Part shown: in pieces, positions 16,001-23,691 of the stretch
How positions within the stretch are numbered: position 1 is the first letter of the stretch
Layout of the letters: each line of letters starts with the position of its first letter
Assembly: GCF_005221285.1 (NCBI RefSeq)
Contig: NZ_CP039886.1
Coordinates: 1,922,001 to 1,986,000, forward strand
From: Neisseria flavescens
GTDB taxonomy: Bacteria > Pseudomonadota > Gammaproteobacteria > Burkholderiales > Neisseriaceae
Reading direction: 5' to 3'
Length of the DNA: 64,000 nucleotides
Position numbers and translations under genes: made by a program
Notes under the pieces: generated by a model
Databases searched by the model: none
Seen by the model: only the letters and a program-made list of their open reading frames with translations
What the model was told of the DNA's origin: nothing

Positions 16001-17200
16001 TTCGATAATGACGCATTCGACCGTATCGAACGTATGATTGTGGGTCAAAAAGCCAATGGTGGTCCGATGAAGCTGGCTAAAGGCAGCGAAATCACTACCG
16101 AATATTTGGCAAGCCTGTCCAGTAAACATGATTGGTTTGACATCCGTCTGGCTGACGAAGACTTGGCCAAACAGTTGGAACTGATTAAATTGAGCCTGCA
16201 ACAAAAACGCGAAGAAGCGGATGAGTTGTATGAGATCAAGAAGAAAAAACTGACTCAAGGCGACGAGCTGCAACCGGGCGTACAAAAAATGGTGAAAGTA
16301 TTTATCGCCATCAAACGCCGTCTGCAAGCCGGTGACAAAATGGCGGGTCGCCACGGTAACAAAGGTGTGGTATCACGCATTCTGCCGGTGGAAGACATGC
16401 CTTACATGGCTGACGGCCGTCCGGTAGATATCGTACTGAACCCATTGGGCGTACCTTCCCGTATGAACATCGGTCAGATTTTGGAAGTTCACTTGGGTTG
16501 GGCGGCAAAAGGTATCGGCGAACGCATCGACCGTATGCTGAAAGAGCAACGCAAAGCCAGCGAGCTGCGTGAATTCTTGAACAAACTCTACAACGGTAGC
16601 GGTAAGAAAGAAGATTTAGACAGCCTGACAGATGAAGAAGTCATCGAATTGGCTTCTAACCTGCGCAAAGGTGCATCTTTCGCCTCTCCAGTATTCGACG
16701 GTGCGAAAGAGTCTGAAATCCGCGAAATGTTGAACTTGGCTTACCCAAGTGAAGATCCTGAGGTTGAAAAACTGGGCTTCAACGACAGTAAAACTCAAAT
16801 CACGCTGTATGACGGCCGCTCAGGCGAAGCATTTGACCGCAAGGTTACAGTCGGTGTGATGCACTATCTGAAACTGCACCACTTGGTTGACGAAAAAATG
16901 CACGCCCGTTCTACCGGTCCATACAGTCTGGTTACCCAGCAGCCTTTGGGCGGTAAAGCTCAGTTCGGTGGCCAACGTTTCGGTGAGATGGAGGTTTGGG
17001 CATTGGAAGCATACGGCGCGGCATACACGCTGCAAGAGATGCTGACTGTGAAGTCTGACGACGTGAACGGCCGTACCAAAATGTACGAAAATATCGTCAA
17101 AGGCGAACACAAAATCGATGCCGGTATGCCTGAATCCTTCAACGTATTGGTTAAAGAGATTCGCTCACTGGGCTTGGATATCGATTTGGAACGCTACTAA
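13022..17200 (+). CDS. rpoB: RNA polymerase subunit beta
   Basis: The catalytic beta subunit, 1392 residues, from ATG 13022 ([15 protein letters not shown]) with CGGAGTG just upstream. A 17-residue in-frame extension to 12971 crosses the leader and a DUS, and is rejected. The rifampicin-binding cluster reads [20 protein letters not shown] then [14 protein letters not shown]; the residues that usually change in resistance are all wild-type. The hallmark [13 protein letters not shown] and the C-terminal [20 protein letters not shown] are present. An AG-type DUS lies in frame at 13762-13773. Confidence 0.97.
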   Translation: [1392 protein letters not shown]

Positions 17201-17207
17201 ACAGAAG

Positions 17208-17239
17208 TTTTCAGACGGCCTTTCAAGGTCGTCTGAAAA
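17208..17239. terminator. DUS hairpin between rpoB and rpoC
   Basis: TTTTCAGACGGCCTT (17208-17222) pairs with AAGGTCGTCTGAAAA (17225-17239), with one G-U pair. The right arm is AGGTCGTCTGAA, a one-base DUS variant. A third DUS is at 17276-17287. It may attenuate or process the rpoBC message. Confidence 0.6.
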
Positions 17240-17356
17240 AGCGGTTTCAGAATAAGAATGAAGCAATCGGCATTTAGGCCGTCTGAAATCAAAAGTACTG
17301 TTTTCCAATATCGAAAATCCGCCATGCGGTAAAAATACTTCCTTCAAGGAGCAAAA

Positions 17357-20300
17357 ATGAATTTGTTGAACTTATTTAATCCGTTGCAAACTGCCGGCAT
17401 GGAAGAAGAGTTTGATGCCATCAAAATCGGTATTGCCTCTCCCGAAACCATCCGCTCATGGTCTTATGGCGAAGTTAAAAAACCTGAAACCATCAACTAC
17501 CGTACGTTCAAACCTGAGCGCGACGGTTTGTTCTGCGCCAAAATCTTTGGCCCGGTCAAAGACTATGAATGTTTGTGCGGCAAATACAAACGCTTGAAAT
17601 TTAAAGGCGTAACCTGTGAAAAATGTGGCGTAGAAGTGACCCTGTCCAAAGTGCGCCGCGAACGCATGGGCCACATTGAATTGGCTGCACCTGTTGCCCA
17701 CATTTGGTTCTTGAAATCTCTGCCTTCCCGCTTGGGTATGGTACTGGACATGACTTTGCGCGATATCGAACGCGTATTGTACTTTGAAGCATTTGTGGTA
17801 ACCGATCCCGGTATGACTCCGTTGCAACGTCGTCAATTGCTGACTGAAGACGATTACTACAACAAACTGGACGAATACGGCGACGACTTCGATGCCAAAA
17901 TGGGTGCAGAAGGTATTCGTGAATTGTTGCGCACCTTGGATATTACTGGCGAGATCGAAATCTTGCGTCAAGAGCTGGAATCTACCGGTTCTGACACCAA
18001 AATCAAAAAAATCGCGAAACGTTTGAAAGTATTGGAAGCCTTCCACCGTTCCGGTATGAAACTGGAATGGATGATTATGGACGTGCTGCCGGTATTGCCG
18101 CCTGATTTGCGTCCGTTGGTTCCATTGGATGGTGGTCGTTTTGCCACTTCCGATTTGAACGATTTGTACCGCCGCGTTATTAACCGTAACAACCGTCTGA
18201 AACGTCTGTTGGAACTGCATGCGCCTGACATCATCGTTCGTAACGAAAAACGTATGTTGCAAGAAGCAGTTGACTCGCTGTTGGATAACGGCCGTCGCGG
18301 TAAAGCCATGACCGGTGCCAACAAACGTCCGCTGAAATCATTGGCTGACATGATTAAAGGTAAAGGCGGCCGCTTCCGTCAAAACCTGCTGGGTAAACGT
18401 GTGGACTACTCTGGTCGTTCCGTGATTACTGTAGGCCCATACCTGCGTCTGCACCAATGTGGTCTGCCGAAAAAAATGGCGTTGGAACTGTTCAAACCAT
18501 TTATTTTCCACAAATTGGAAAAACAAGGTTTGGCTTCTACCGTTAAAGCAGCGAAAAAATTGGTAGAACAAGAAGTACCGGAAGTATGGGACATCTTGGA
18601 AGAAGTAATCCGCGAACATCCGATTATGCTGAACCGTGCGCCGACCCTGCACCGTTTGGGTATTCAAGCGTTTGAACCTATCCTGATTGAAGGTAAAGCG
18701 ATTCAGTTGCACCCATTGGTGTGTGCCGCATTTAACGCCGACTTTGACGGTGACCAAATGGCGGTACACGTTCCATTGAGCTTGGAAGCGCAAATGGAAG
18801 CGCGCACCCTGATGCTGGCTTCAAACAACGTATTGTCTCCAGCCAACGGCGAACCAATCATCGTACCTTCTCAAGATATCGTATTGGGTCTGTACTACAT
18901 GACCCGCGACCGTATCAATGCCAAAGGCGAAGGCAGCCTGTTTGCCGATGTGAAAGAAGTGCATCGTGCATACCATACCAAACAGGTTGAACTGGGTACT
19001 AAAATTACCGTACGTCTGCGCGAATGGGTGAAAAACGAAGCCGGTGAATTCGAGCCTGTCGTTAACCGTTACGAAACAACCGTAGGCCGTGCATTGTTGA
19101 GCGAAATCTTGCCTAAAGGCCTGCCGTTCGAGTACATCAACAAAGCGCTGAAGAAAAAAGAAATTTCTAAACTGATTAACGCATCATTCCGTCTGTGCGG
19201 CTTGCGTGACACAGTTATTTTCGCCGACCACCTGATGTATACCGGTTTCGGTTTTGCGGCTAAAGGCGGTATTTCCATTGCGGTTGACGATATGGAAATT
19301 CCGAAAGAAAAAGCAGCCTTGCTGGCCGAGGCTAATGCCGAAGTTAAAGAAATCGAAGACCAATACCGTCAAGGTTTGGTCACCAACGGCGAACGTTACA
19401 ACAAAGTGGTCGATATTTGGGGTCGTGCCGGAGATAAGATCGCTAAAGCGATGATGGACAACCTGTCCAAACAAAAAGTCATCGACCGTGACGGCAACGA
19501 AGTTGATCAAGAGTCCTTCAACTCTATTTACATGATGGCCGACTCCGGTGCCCGTGGTTCTGCGGCTCAGATTAAACAGTTGTCCGGTATGCGTGGTTTG
19601 ATGGCTAAACCTGACGGCTCGATTATTGAAACGCCGATTACCTCAAACTTCCGTGAAGGTCTGACCGTATTGCAATACTTTATTGCGACCCACGGTGCGC
19701 GTAAGGGTTTGGCGGATACCGCGTTGAAAACTGCAAACTCCGGTTACTTGACCCGTCGTTTGGTAGACGTAACCCAAGACTTGGTGGTTGTTGAAGACGA
19801 TTGCGGTACTTCAGACGGCTTTGTGATGAAAGCAGTGGTACAAGGCGGTGACGTAATTGAAGCCTTGCGTGAGCGTATTTTGGGCCGCGTTACTGCTTCT
19901 GATGTTGTCGATCCTTCGACTGGCGAGACTTTGGTTGAAGCCGGTACATTGTTGACCGAGAAACTGGTAGATATGATCGACCAATCCGGTGTCGATGAAG
20001 TCAAAGTCCGTACACCGATTACTTGTAAAACCCGCCATGGCCTGTGTGCACACTGTTATGGTCGCGACTTGGCACGCGGCAAACTGGTTAATGCCGGTGA
20101 AGCAGTCGGCGTGATTGCCGCTCAGTCTATCGGTGAACCGGGTACTCAGCTGACCATGCGTACGTTCCACATCGGTGGCGCGGCATCCCGTGCGGCAGCA
20201 GCCAGCCAAGTAGAAGCCAAATCCAACGGTACAGCACGTTTCAGCAGCCAAATGCGTTACGTTGCCAACAACAAAGGCGAATTGGTTGTCATCGGTCGTT

Positions 20301-21532
20301 CTTGCGAAGTCGTTATTCATGATGACATCGGTCGTGAGCGCGAACGCCACAAAGTACCTTACGGTGCAATCCTGCTGGTACAAGACGGCGCAGCCATTAA
20401 AGCCGGTCAAACGTTGGCGACTTGGGATCCGCATACCCGTCCGATGATCACCGAACATGCAGGTATGGTGAAATTTGAGAACGTGGAAGAGGGTGTTACC
20501 GTTGCCAAACAAACTGACGATGTAACCGGTTTGTCCACTTTGGTGGTGATTGACGGCAAACGCCGCTCCGGCAGCGCATCCAAACTGCTGCGTCCGACTG
20601 TAAAATTGTTGGATGAAAACGGCGTGGAAATCTGTATTCCCGGTACGTCCACTCCGGTTTCGATGGCATTCCCCGTTGGTGCGGTGATTACCGTACGCGA
20701 AGGTCAGGAAATCGGTAAAGGCGACGTATTGGCGCGTATTCCGCAAGCCTCTTCCAAAACCCGCGACATTACCGGTGGTCTGCCGCGCGTTGCCGAGCTG
20801 TTTGAAGCACGCGTGCCGAAAGATGCAGGTATGCTGGCGGAAATTACCGGTACCGTTTCCTTCGGCAAAGAGACCAAAGGGAAGCAACGTCTGATTATCA
20901 CTGACGTGGACGGTGTAGCATACGAAACCCTGATTTCTAAAGAGAAACAGATTCTGGTACACGACGGTCAAGTGGTAAACCGCGGTGAAACCATCGTGGA
21001 CGGAGCTGTTGATCCGCATGATATTCTGCGTCTGCAAGGTATCGAAGCACTGGCACGCTACATTGTCCAAGAGGTGCAAGAGGTTTACCGCCTGCAAGGT
21101 GTGAAGATTTCCGATAAGCACATCGAAGTCATCATCCGTCAAATGTTGCGCCGTGTGAACATTGCGGATGCCGGCGAAACCGGGTTCATTACCGGAGAGC
21201 AGGTCGAACGCGGCGATGTGATGGCTGCCAATGAAAAAGCTTTGGAAGAAGGCAAAGAGCCGGCACGTTACGAAAACGTATTGCTGGGTATTACCAAAGC
21301 CTCCCTGTCCACCGACAGTTTCATTTCTGCCGCATCGTTCCAAGAAACGACCCGTGTTCTGACCGAAGCCGCGATTATGGGCAAACAAGACGAACTGCGC
21401 GGTTTAAAAGAGAACGTCATCGTCGGCCGCCTGATTCCTGCCGGTACCGGTTTGACTTATCACCGCAGCCGTCATCAGCAATGGCAAGGGGTAGAGCAGG
21501 AGACTGCTGAAACCCAAGTAACGGATGAATAA
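17357..21532 (+). CDS. rpoC: RNA polymerase subunit beta'
   Basis: The largest subunit, 1391 residues. The N-terminal zinc site is CLCGKYKRLKFKGVTCEKCG. The catalytic Mg-binding motif is FNADFDGDQMAVHVP, and the second zinc site is CKTRHGLCAHCYG. The trigger-loop region includes GEPGTQLTMRTFHIGG. The start ATG follows AAGGAGCAAAA. It is the last gene of the rplKAJL-rpoBC group and is closed by the terminator at 21553-21588. Confidence 0.97.
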   Translation: MNLLNLFNPLQTAGMEEEFDAIKIGIASPETIRSWSYGEVKKPETINYRTFKPERDGLFCAKIFGPVKDYECLCGKYKRLKFKGVTCEKCGVEVTLSKVRRERMGHIELAAPVAHIWFLKSLPSRLGMVLDMTLRDIERVLYFEAFVVTDPGMTPLQRRQLLTEDDYYNKLDEYGDDFDAKMGAEGIRELLRTLDITGEIEILRQELESTGSDTKIKKIAKRLKVLEAFHRSGMKLEWMIMDVLPVLPPDLRPLVPLDGGRFATSDLNDLYRRVINRNNRLKRLLELHAPDIIVRNEKRMLQEAVDSLLDNGRRGKAMTGANKRPLKSLADMIKGKGGRFRQNLLGKRVDYSGRSVITVGPYLRLHQCGLPKKMALELFKPFIFHKLEKQGLASTVKAAKKLVEQEVPEVWDILEEVIREHPIMLNRAPTLHRLGIQAFEPILIEGKAIQLHPLVCAAFNADFDGDQMAVHVPLSLEAQMEARTLMLASNNVLSPANGEPIIVPSQDIVLGLYYMTRDRINAKGEGSLFADVKEVHRAYHTKQVELGTKITVRLREWVKNEAGEFEPVVNRYETTVGRALLSEILPKGLPFEYINKALKKKEISKLINASFRLCGLRDTVIFADHLMYTGFGFAAKGGISIAVDDMEIPKEKAALLAEANAEVKEIEDQYRQGLVTNGERYNKVVDIWGRAGDKIAKAMMDNLSKQKVIDRDGNEVDQESFNSIYMMADSGARGSAAQIKQLSGMRGLMAKPDGSIIETPITSNFREGLTVLQYFIATHGARKGLADTALKTANSGYLTRRLVDVTQDLVVVEDDCGTSDGFVMKAVVQGGDVIEALRERILGRVTASDVVDPSTGETLVEAGTLLTEKLVDMIDQSGVDEVKVRTPITCKTRHGLCAHCYGRDLARGKLVNAGEAVGVIAAQSIGEPGTQLTMRTFHIGGAASRAAAASQVEAKSNGTARFSSQMRYVANNKGELVVIGRSCEVVIHDDIGRERERHKVPYGAILLVQDGAAIKAGQTLATWDPHTRPMITEHAGMVKFENVEEGVTVAKQTDDVTGLSTLVVIDGKRRSGSASKLLRPTVKLLDENGVEICIPGTSTPVSMAFPVGAVITVREGQEIGKGDVLARIPQASSKTRDITGGLPRVAELFEARVPKDAGMLAEITGTVSFGKETKGKQRLIITDVDGVAYETLISKEKQILVHDGQVVNRGETIVDGAVDPHDILRLQGIEALARYIVQEVQEVYRLQGVKISDKHIEVIIRQMLRRVNIADAGETGFITGEQVERGDVMAANEKALEEGKEPARYENVLLGITKASLSTDSFISAASFQETTRVLTEAAIMGKQDELRGLKENVIVGRLIPAGTGLTYHRSRHQQWQGVEQETAETQVTDE

Positions 21533-21552
21533 TCTTCGGCGCGTCCATTCAA

Positions 21553-21588
21553 TAAAAAACCGCAAGCCTTGGGCTTGCGGTTTTTCTT
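21553..21588 (+). terminator. rpoC terminator
   Basis: AAAAAACCGCAAGCC pairs with GGCTTGCGGTTTTT across a 4-nt loop (TTGG), with T-runs. A strong intrinsic terminator 20 bp after rpoC, isolating it from the inserted cassette. Confidence 0.93.
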
Positions 21589-21740
21589 TGTCCGATTAAG
21601 GCAAAAACAAGCGTTTTCGTCATTTTGAGGCGTGTGGATATAAGCCCGATAAGCGTTCCATATCTTCGTGCCGCCAAATCATGCATCGAATAAAACGAGT
21701 TAAATCCGAAGCTTATTGTGTTAAATATTGCAAAAATACT

Positions 21741-21770
21741 TTAAAAATTTCGGGGGGGGGGGGGTAGAAT
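21741..21770 (+). promoter_or_regulatory. Phase-variable promoter with a 13-G spacer
   Basis: The -10 element TAGAAT (21765-21770) is preceded directly by 13 consecutive G (21752-21764). A -35-like TTAAAA lies at 21741-21746, giving an 18-bp spacer. Slipped-strand changes in the G run would alter -35/-10 spacing and so transcription. This is the established mechanism for several neisserial outer-membrane genes such as porA and opc. That this tract switches the downstream lipoprotein and Slam is inference from position. Confidence 0.82.
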
Positions 21771-21881
21771 TGCCGAGCTTAAACTTAGCTTATTCTTAAT
21801 AAGAGTTTAAGAAATGTAAATAAAACATTTAATTCGGTAACGGGTAAACTTACCGTCGAAACAATATCCTAGGAGATAATT

Positions 21882-23621
21882 ATGCATCTTCCCTTTAAAT
21901 TCAGACCGGGTTTGGCGGCAATTGCCTGCATTTTTGCCCTTTCTGCCTGTGCTTCAGGCGGTGGTAAGTCGCCCGATGTTCATCCCACAGAGACATTAAA
22001 TAAAGTTACTCCTTCACCCACTGATAAAGGCAGCCATTCTGAAATTGTCGATGGCAAGGATCAGGATGCTGCCACGCCTGCACAACCTGTAGACAAACAG
22101 GATACAGGTACACATGCTGGTTCTGATTCAGGTACACAGGGAGATACACCCAAGAATAACAATCCGCAAGCCGGACAGGGTGAAACTGCTAGAAGTGTTA
22201 CGGATGGCAAGGATCAGGGTGCCGCCACGCCTGCACAACCTGTAGATAAGCAGGATACAGGTGAGCAAGGTAGTTCTGATGCAGGCGTGTCAGTGTTGAA
22301 GCCAAATAATTCGACCCCGATTGTTCCTACAACTTCTGAGAAATTAGACCAGGCAATTAAAGCAATTGAAAATACTGATAAAGAGATTGCCGATAAAGAA
22401 AAACAAGCAGAAGAAAAAGAGGCAATCATTTCATCTTTGGACAACTCAGGGTCTCCTCCGGCTGATCTTATCAAAGGGGCTCGAGAATATACCAATAGTA
22501 AGAGAGATCTGCAAAACACACATGAGGCAAAGGTAGCAAAAGAGAAGCAGCAAATCAAACAGCTTGAAGATGCAGTTAAATTGCTAGAGCTGAGGAAGGC
22601 TGAAGTCCAATCTTCTGCAGATCAAGCCGATTTGGAAAGTAAAAAAGCTGAATTAGAGAAACAAATAAGCGAGCAGAAAGTAAAGCTTGCATCATCGGAG
22701 CAAAAATTAGAAGAAGTTAAAACGGATGTCCAACGACTTGAAAAATTTACGGAATATTTAGGAAATTCATCATTAAAAGAGGTTAAACCCGAATTGAGCC
22801 AACGGGTATGGGAAAGTAAACTAAGGGAATTTAAAAATCTCGGATCATATGAAAAAAAATTTGAAACTGCCGCATTGTTTAAAGCATACTTGATTAGTGA
22901 AAATCAAGATAAACAAGATACCGCATTCACTGAGGAAAAAGTCCGGGATATGGATGTGTATATCAATGGAGAAAAATACGAAGGTAAAGACGGTGATGAA
23001 TATGCTGTTAAACCGCTTGGCTTGCAGTCGCAGACTGTAGAAATTTATGGGCAAGATAAAGATCAAAATTATCATTCAGAAAAATCTTGGGTTTATGAGC
23101 AGCCGTATTCTGTTGTGGCAGGATATTTTACCCAAACGATACAAAACGGTAAGAAGGATGAGGATGGAGCAGACAAACTTGACATTGGATTGAGTGATAT
23201 ACAAGGCTTGGCAACAGAAGAAGCACAATTACCGAAGGTAGGCGCTTTCGATTATGAAGGCAAGGCATTCGGCGGTTCTTCGGCTAAGCCTGATAGCAAG
23301 TTGGAAGAACATCAAGGTGAATTCAAGTACCGTATCGACTTTGACAAACGTAAAGGTTCGGGCTCAATTGAAGGTTTGTCTGAATATGGCCGTATTGATT
23401 TAAAAGAAGCTGATATTGTAAAAGGTAATAATTTGAAGTATGTCAACAAACCTTATTACGGGATAGACAATGGCGAAGCAGCTTCGGAACGTGGCGGGCT
23501 TAAATATTATTCCTTAGGTATTTTCGGGCCGGAGGCCAATGAGGTGACGGGTGTAGTCGGTACGTCCGGAGACCAAGATAAACTTGCCAGGGATGTCGGC
23601 TTCGGCGGTCAAAAAAAGTAG
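21882..23621 (+). CDS. Slam-dependent surface lipoprotein with coiled-coil stalk and TbpB-like barrel
   Basis: A 579-residue lipoprotein. Signal peptide 1-22 ends in the lipobox LSAC with Cys23, followed by an ASGGGKS tether. Residues 24-150 are a low-complexity, surface-like linker holding two copies of a 20-residue repeat (57-76 and 108-127, DGKDQ...VDKQDTG). Residues about 153-287 are strongly heptad-like and rich in Lys, Glu and Gln, a long coiled coil broken near 188-200 (SGSPPADL). From about 454 to the end is one beta-barrel lobe with the marks of the TbpB/HpuA-type fold: FDYEGKAFGG, FDKRKGSGSI, GIFGPEANEVTGVVG. The Slam gene follows 70 bp downstream, so export to the cell surface through it is expected. 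The ligand is unknown. No TonB-dependent receptor is adjacent. Composition is AT-richer than the flanking rpo and rps genes. Confidence 0.85.
   Translation: MHLPFKFRPGLAAIACIFALSACASGGGKSPDVHPTETLNKVTPSPTDKGSHSEIVDGKDQDAATPAQPVDKQDTGTHAGSDSGTQGDTPKNNNPQAGQGETARSVTDGKDQGAATPAQPVDKQDTGEQGSSDAGVSVLKPNNSTPIVPTTSEKLDQAIKAIENTDKEIADKEKQAEEKEAIISSLDNSGSPPADLIKGAREYTNSKRDLQNTHEAKVAKEKQQIKQLEDAVKLLELRKAEVQSSADQADLESKKAELEKQISEQKVKLASSEQKLEEVKTDVQRLEKFTEYLGNSSLKEVKPELSQRVWESKLREFKNLGSYEKKFETAALFKAYLISENQDKQDTAFTEEKVRDMDVYINGEKYEGKDGDEYAVKPLGLQSQTVEIYGQDKDQNYHSEKSWVYEQPYSVVAGYFTQTIQNGKKDEDGADKLDIGLSDIQGLATEEAQLPKVGAFDYEGKAFGGSSAKPDSKLEEHQGEFKYRIDFDKRKGSGSIEGLSEYGRIDLKEADIVKGNNLKYVNKPYYGIDNGEAASERGGLKYYSLGIFGPEANEVTGVVGTSGDQDKLARDVGFGGQKK
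22050..22262 (+). repeat. 60-bp direct repeat in the lipoprotein linker
   Basis: Units at 22050-22109 and 22203-22262, offset 153 bp (51 codons), differ at about four positions by eye. They encode the repeated linker peptide of the lipoprotein and could vary in number by recombination. Confidence 0.85.
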
Positions 23622-23645
23622 CGTCTTAATTTTCTCCATTTAAAC

Positions 23646-23675
23646 AAATGCCGTCTGAAATTTCAGACGGCATTT
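23646..23675. terminator. Perfect 30-bp AT-type DUS palindrome between lipoprotein and Slam
   Basis: Two AT-type DUS back to back form a 30-bp perfect palindrome (23646-23675) 24 bp after the lipoprotein stop codon. As a terminator it would cut Slam expression relative to the lipoprotein. Partial read-through would keep both under the poly-G promoter. Confidence 0.75.
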
Positions 23676-23691
23676 CCTTTAAGAAATAAAT

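Larger units (their letters stand above)
21533..21881 (+). other. rpoC-lipoprotein intergenic region
   Basis: 349 bp without a gene. It holds the rpoC terminator, about 150 bp with no recognised feature, the poly-G promoter at 21741-21770, and an untranslated leader of roughly 105 nt ending in the ribosome-binding site AGGAGATAATT directly before ATG 21882. Confidence 0.8.

Noticed and set aside
19811..21388. Long antisense open frame (525 codons) opposite rpoC
   Set aside because: It is a shadow of the strong codon bias of rpoC, has Cys/His/Thr-rich low-quality sequence and no ribosome-binding site. The same applies to other long antisense frames over rpoB, topA and fusA.
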